A DNA stretch of 64,000 nt from Muricea muricata (lineage: Eukaryota; Cnidaria; Anthozoa; Malacalcyonacea; Plexauridae): NCBI GenBank assembly GCA_963855995.1, contig OY979717.1, positions 16,622,960 to 16,686,959 on the forward strand, read 5' to 3'. The notes beneath the pieces are model-generated. The model did no database searches, was not told where the DNA came from, and was given only the letters and a program-made list of their open reading frames with translations. Made by a program: the position numbers and the translations under genes. Shown in pieces: positions 61,748-64,000 of the stretch (positions are counted from its first letter, which is position 1; every line of letters begins with the position of its first letter).

Positions 61748-61845
61748 CCAGAGGTATACTTCATGTCTCGACAACTGTTGGGTTTATTTTCCTACCAAAA
61801 AGGGAAGGTTTAAATCAAAGATGGCGGCAGGGCGAATAAATAGCG

Positions 61846-62772
61846 TCGGCGATCCGTTAAGGATTCAAAGGATGACTGACCATGACATCGACCAGGGAGA
61901 CCAACGCACTGACCAGGTAGACCAAGACACCGATCCGGTAGGTCAATATTGTGGTCAATTTGTGTGAACATTGTTTTGCTGTAGTTTATTAAGAATATAG
62001 AGACCATAACCATAAATCCTAGTTTTAAAGTGGAAATAAATTGAAAACACCGGATGTTTTGATTTGGGAAACAATGAAATGGCCATGGGAGAGGGAGGGC
62101 TTGGGGTCCCCCTGCTTCTCATTCAGGGTCAGAATTGAGATTTGTGTAAGTCCAGTTAAAAGATATAGAGGTGGATTCAATGGACTCGTGTCGTTTTGCT
62201 AGCTGTTTAAAGTAAAGATTAGTCATTAGTGAACACAGGAATATGGCATTAAGCCATGTACCCTACCCCCCCCCCCCTTTTTTTTAGCAACATGCTATAG
62301 CTGCAGAGAAAAGCAGGACGTTTTGACCAGATACCAAATAAGTGAACAGTCACACGAATATGACTTAATGCCATATTCCTGTGTTCACTAATGACTAATC
62401 TTTACTTTAAACAGCTAGCAAAACGACACGAGTCCATTGCGTCCACCCCTATATCTTTTAACTGGGACTTACAAATCTCAATTCTGACCCTGAATGAGAA
62501 GCAGGGGGACCCCAAGGACCTCCCTCTCCCATGGCCATTTCATTGTTTCCCAGATCAAAACATCCGGTGTTTTCAATTTATTTCGACTTTAAAACTAGGA
62601 TTTATGGTTATGGTCTCTGAATTCTTAATAAACTGCAGCAAAACAATGTTCACACATATTGACCACAATATTGACCTACCGGATCGGTGTCTTGGTCTAC
62701 CTGGTCAGTGCGTTGGTCTCCCTGGTCGATGTCATGGTGAGTCATCCTTTGAATCCTTAACGGATCGCCGAC
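61846..62772. mobile_element. Large foldback element, arms about 410 bp
   Basis: The arms 61846-62253 and 62364-62772 are reverse complements, roughly 95% alike by eye. They run from TCGGCGATCCGTTAAGGATT to GAATATGGCATTAAG. The loop of about 110 bases contains a run of C then T (about 62267-62284). Each arm includes a short tandem: GACCAGGGAGACCAACG, TGACCAGGTAGACCAAG. The frames across the arms (61810-62013 minus, 62391-62963 plus) are mirror images of each other. Confidence 0.85.
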
Positions 62773-62814
62773 TATGGAATGCCATACTGGACAAAAGTGG
62801 TCGAAAATTTTTTG

Positions 62815-64000
62815 AAGGCCCAGATTTTTTTTGCGGGCGAGAACAATTTTTCCTAATCGAGATTATTTTTTTACCGTCGAGATTGTTTTATTTTACAGTC
62901 GAGAATTTTTTCACAGTCGAGGATTTTTCCACAGTCGAGATTTTTACAGCGAGAATTTTTTGACTGTCGAGAATTTTTTTACGGTCATGGCTTTATAGGA
63001 TACCCTAAAGGTCGAAATGTCGAGAGAGCACTGCGACCGAGTTGCCCCTGTATTTTGTGTATCCCCATACATATGATAACTATCAATATCGAGTCATTCT
63101 TGGGTTGTCACATTTCTCACTTACTGGGACTGTATCTACTTCACCAAATTTAGCTAAAGAGGGAGCGCGTAGCGCGACAATCATTACTCGCCCTTCGGGC
63201 TCGCGCTTTAGCTAAATTTGGTGAAGTAGATACAGTCCCAGTGTGTGAGTGAGAATAGTTTTATTATTTTAATATAGCAAAACAGTAGCTTATTGTCGCG
63301 CTACACGCTCCCTCTTTGGCTAAATTTGGTGAAGTAGATACAGTCCCAGTGAGTGAGAAATACACAAAACACAGGGGGATCTCGATTTCAGTGCTCTGTC
63401 GACATTTCGACCTTTGGGGTTGGCCTATAAAGCCATGACCATTTTTTTACAGTCGAGAATTTCTGTAAATGCACAATTTTGCGCACCAAATATTTCCCGC
63501 CTGAAGCGGTGAAGTAATAACAACTGTGATAACAACATGGCGTCGGAGAAGGAAGATTCAGGTGTAAGGCGCAAAAGAGATTTTATCGCAAATTTTCAGC
63601 CACATCGGGGAATTCTCTAGTGCCTTATCTGTGTCTGATGACGGACCCAGGAAATTCATTTCTATCAGTTCGCTCTAGGCAATCACGTAAAGACAACAAG
63701 AAATTTTCCAAATCTTCGTGGGCTATTGCCAATTTTGAGCAGTAAAAATAAAAACAATAATGAACCAAAGTAGCTTCGCCATCTTCTGAATATAGTGTTA
63801 GATGTCATATTTCATATTAGAATATATTCTCCACGGTAAAAAGTTCTCGACAGTAAAAAAAATTCTCGCTGTAAAAAATTCTCGACTATAAAAAATTCTC
63901 TACTGTGAAAAAATTCTCGATTACAAAAAATTCTCGACTGTAAAATAAGACAATCTCGAAGATAAAAAAATAATCTCGATTACAAAAAATTGTTCTCGCT
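62815..64000. mobile_element. Nested foldback element with TCGAG-repeat arms, cut by window end
   Basis: The outer left arm (about 62828-63000) is an array of 18- to 22-base units around AGTCGAGAATTTTTT. Its reverse complement is at about 63836-64000 and follows the same order of variants, so it continues past the window. An inner pair, about 62988-63165 and 63290-63455, shares ATGGCTTTATAG, GTCGACATTTCGACC-like and CTGGGACTGTATCTACTTC. The innermost hairpin (63160-63235) has AATTTAGCTAAAG and CTTTAGCTAAATT around CGCCCTTCGGGCTCG. The central part at 63480-63830 is unique sequence. No transposase is seen. Confidence 0.75.
63494..63630 (+). promoter_or_regulatory. Promoter-like segment with a start-codon exon inside the foldback
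   Basis: ATTTCCCGCC at about 63493-63502 matches an E2F site. About 45 bases on, an ATG in good context (ACAACATGGCG, ATG near 63537) opens MASEKEDSGVRRKRDF, which either runs 25 codons to a stop or splices at CAG|GTGTAAG. This looks like the 5' end of a host housekeeping gene. It could be captured by the element or be a genuine first exon. No downstream exon is visible. Confidence 0.3.

Larger units (their letters stand above)
58439..64000. other. Repeat-filled second intron of timeless-like gene
   Basis: If the gene continues past the window, all of this is intron. It is made almost wholly of palindromic elements and satellite, listed separately. Confidence 0.5.

Noticed and set aside
62391-62963. 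190-codon plus-strand frame
   Set aside because: It runs along one arm of a foldback, its mirror appears on the other arm, and its end is TCGAG repeat. No domain.

Overview
The window is eukaryotic genomic DNA from an invertebrate animal. The genes are split by GT-AG introns, encode metazoan proteins, and sit in AT-rich, repeat-dense sequence. The mix of CR1/L2/jockey-like LINEs, Penelope-like elements and many small palindromic DNA transposons fits a marine invertebrate, most likely a cnidarian (coral or anemone). That placement is inference; nothing here fixes the species.

Six host genes can be assembled by hand with splice phases that agree. (1) 556-5377, plus: the 3' half of a MAP3K7/TAK1-like gene, ending in the coiled coil that binds TAB2/TAB3; the kinase domain lies before the window. 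(2) 5782-10511, minus, tail-to-tail with it: a complete six-exon HSPBAP1-like JmjC protein of 390 aa, with one GC-AG intron. (3) 18563-20421, plus: a two-exon DUF1761 membrane protein of 129 aa. (4) 32710-33750, minus: a single-exon Golgi-type carbohydrate sulfotransferase. (5) 43759-53464, plus: a seven-exon F-box protein of 557 aa whose C-terminal part I do not recognise. (6) 57242 onward, plus: the first two coding exons of a TIMELESS-like replication-fork gene that runs off the window. The genes do not form one pathway. MAP3K7 is signalling, TIMELESS is replication and checkpoint, the F-box protein is probably a ubiquitin-ligase adaptor, and the sulfotransferase modifies glycans.

Much of the remaining DNA is mobile. 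12.1-16.6 kb holds two decayed LINEs in head-to-head orientation. 17.0-17.5 kb looks like a solo LTR. 23.0-26.4 kb is a nearly intact LINE with endonuclease and reverse transcriptase, broken by one frameshift. 29.7-31.5 kb is a cluster of Penelope-like element tails with GIY-YIG endonuclease fragments, hammerhead ribozymes in an inverted pair, and long (TA)n tracts. 49.7-50.4 kb is a 5'-truncated LINE tail inside an F-box gene intron. Foldback elements and MITEs are scattered throughout, several with clear target-site duplications (8-bp hAT type at 6.2 and 34.0 kb, TTAA at 59.6 kb, TTA at 34.7 kb).

The last 4.5 kb is the most unusual stretch. A 64-bp higher-order satellite of palindromic units is followed by a foldback with arms of about 410 bp. 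A second, nested foldback follows, whose arms are arrays of a short TCGAG-containing repeat; it runs past the window end and carries a promoter-like segment at its centre. The 33.8-43.7 kb interval holds no gene I can support.
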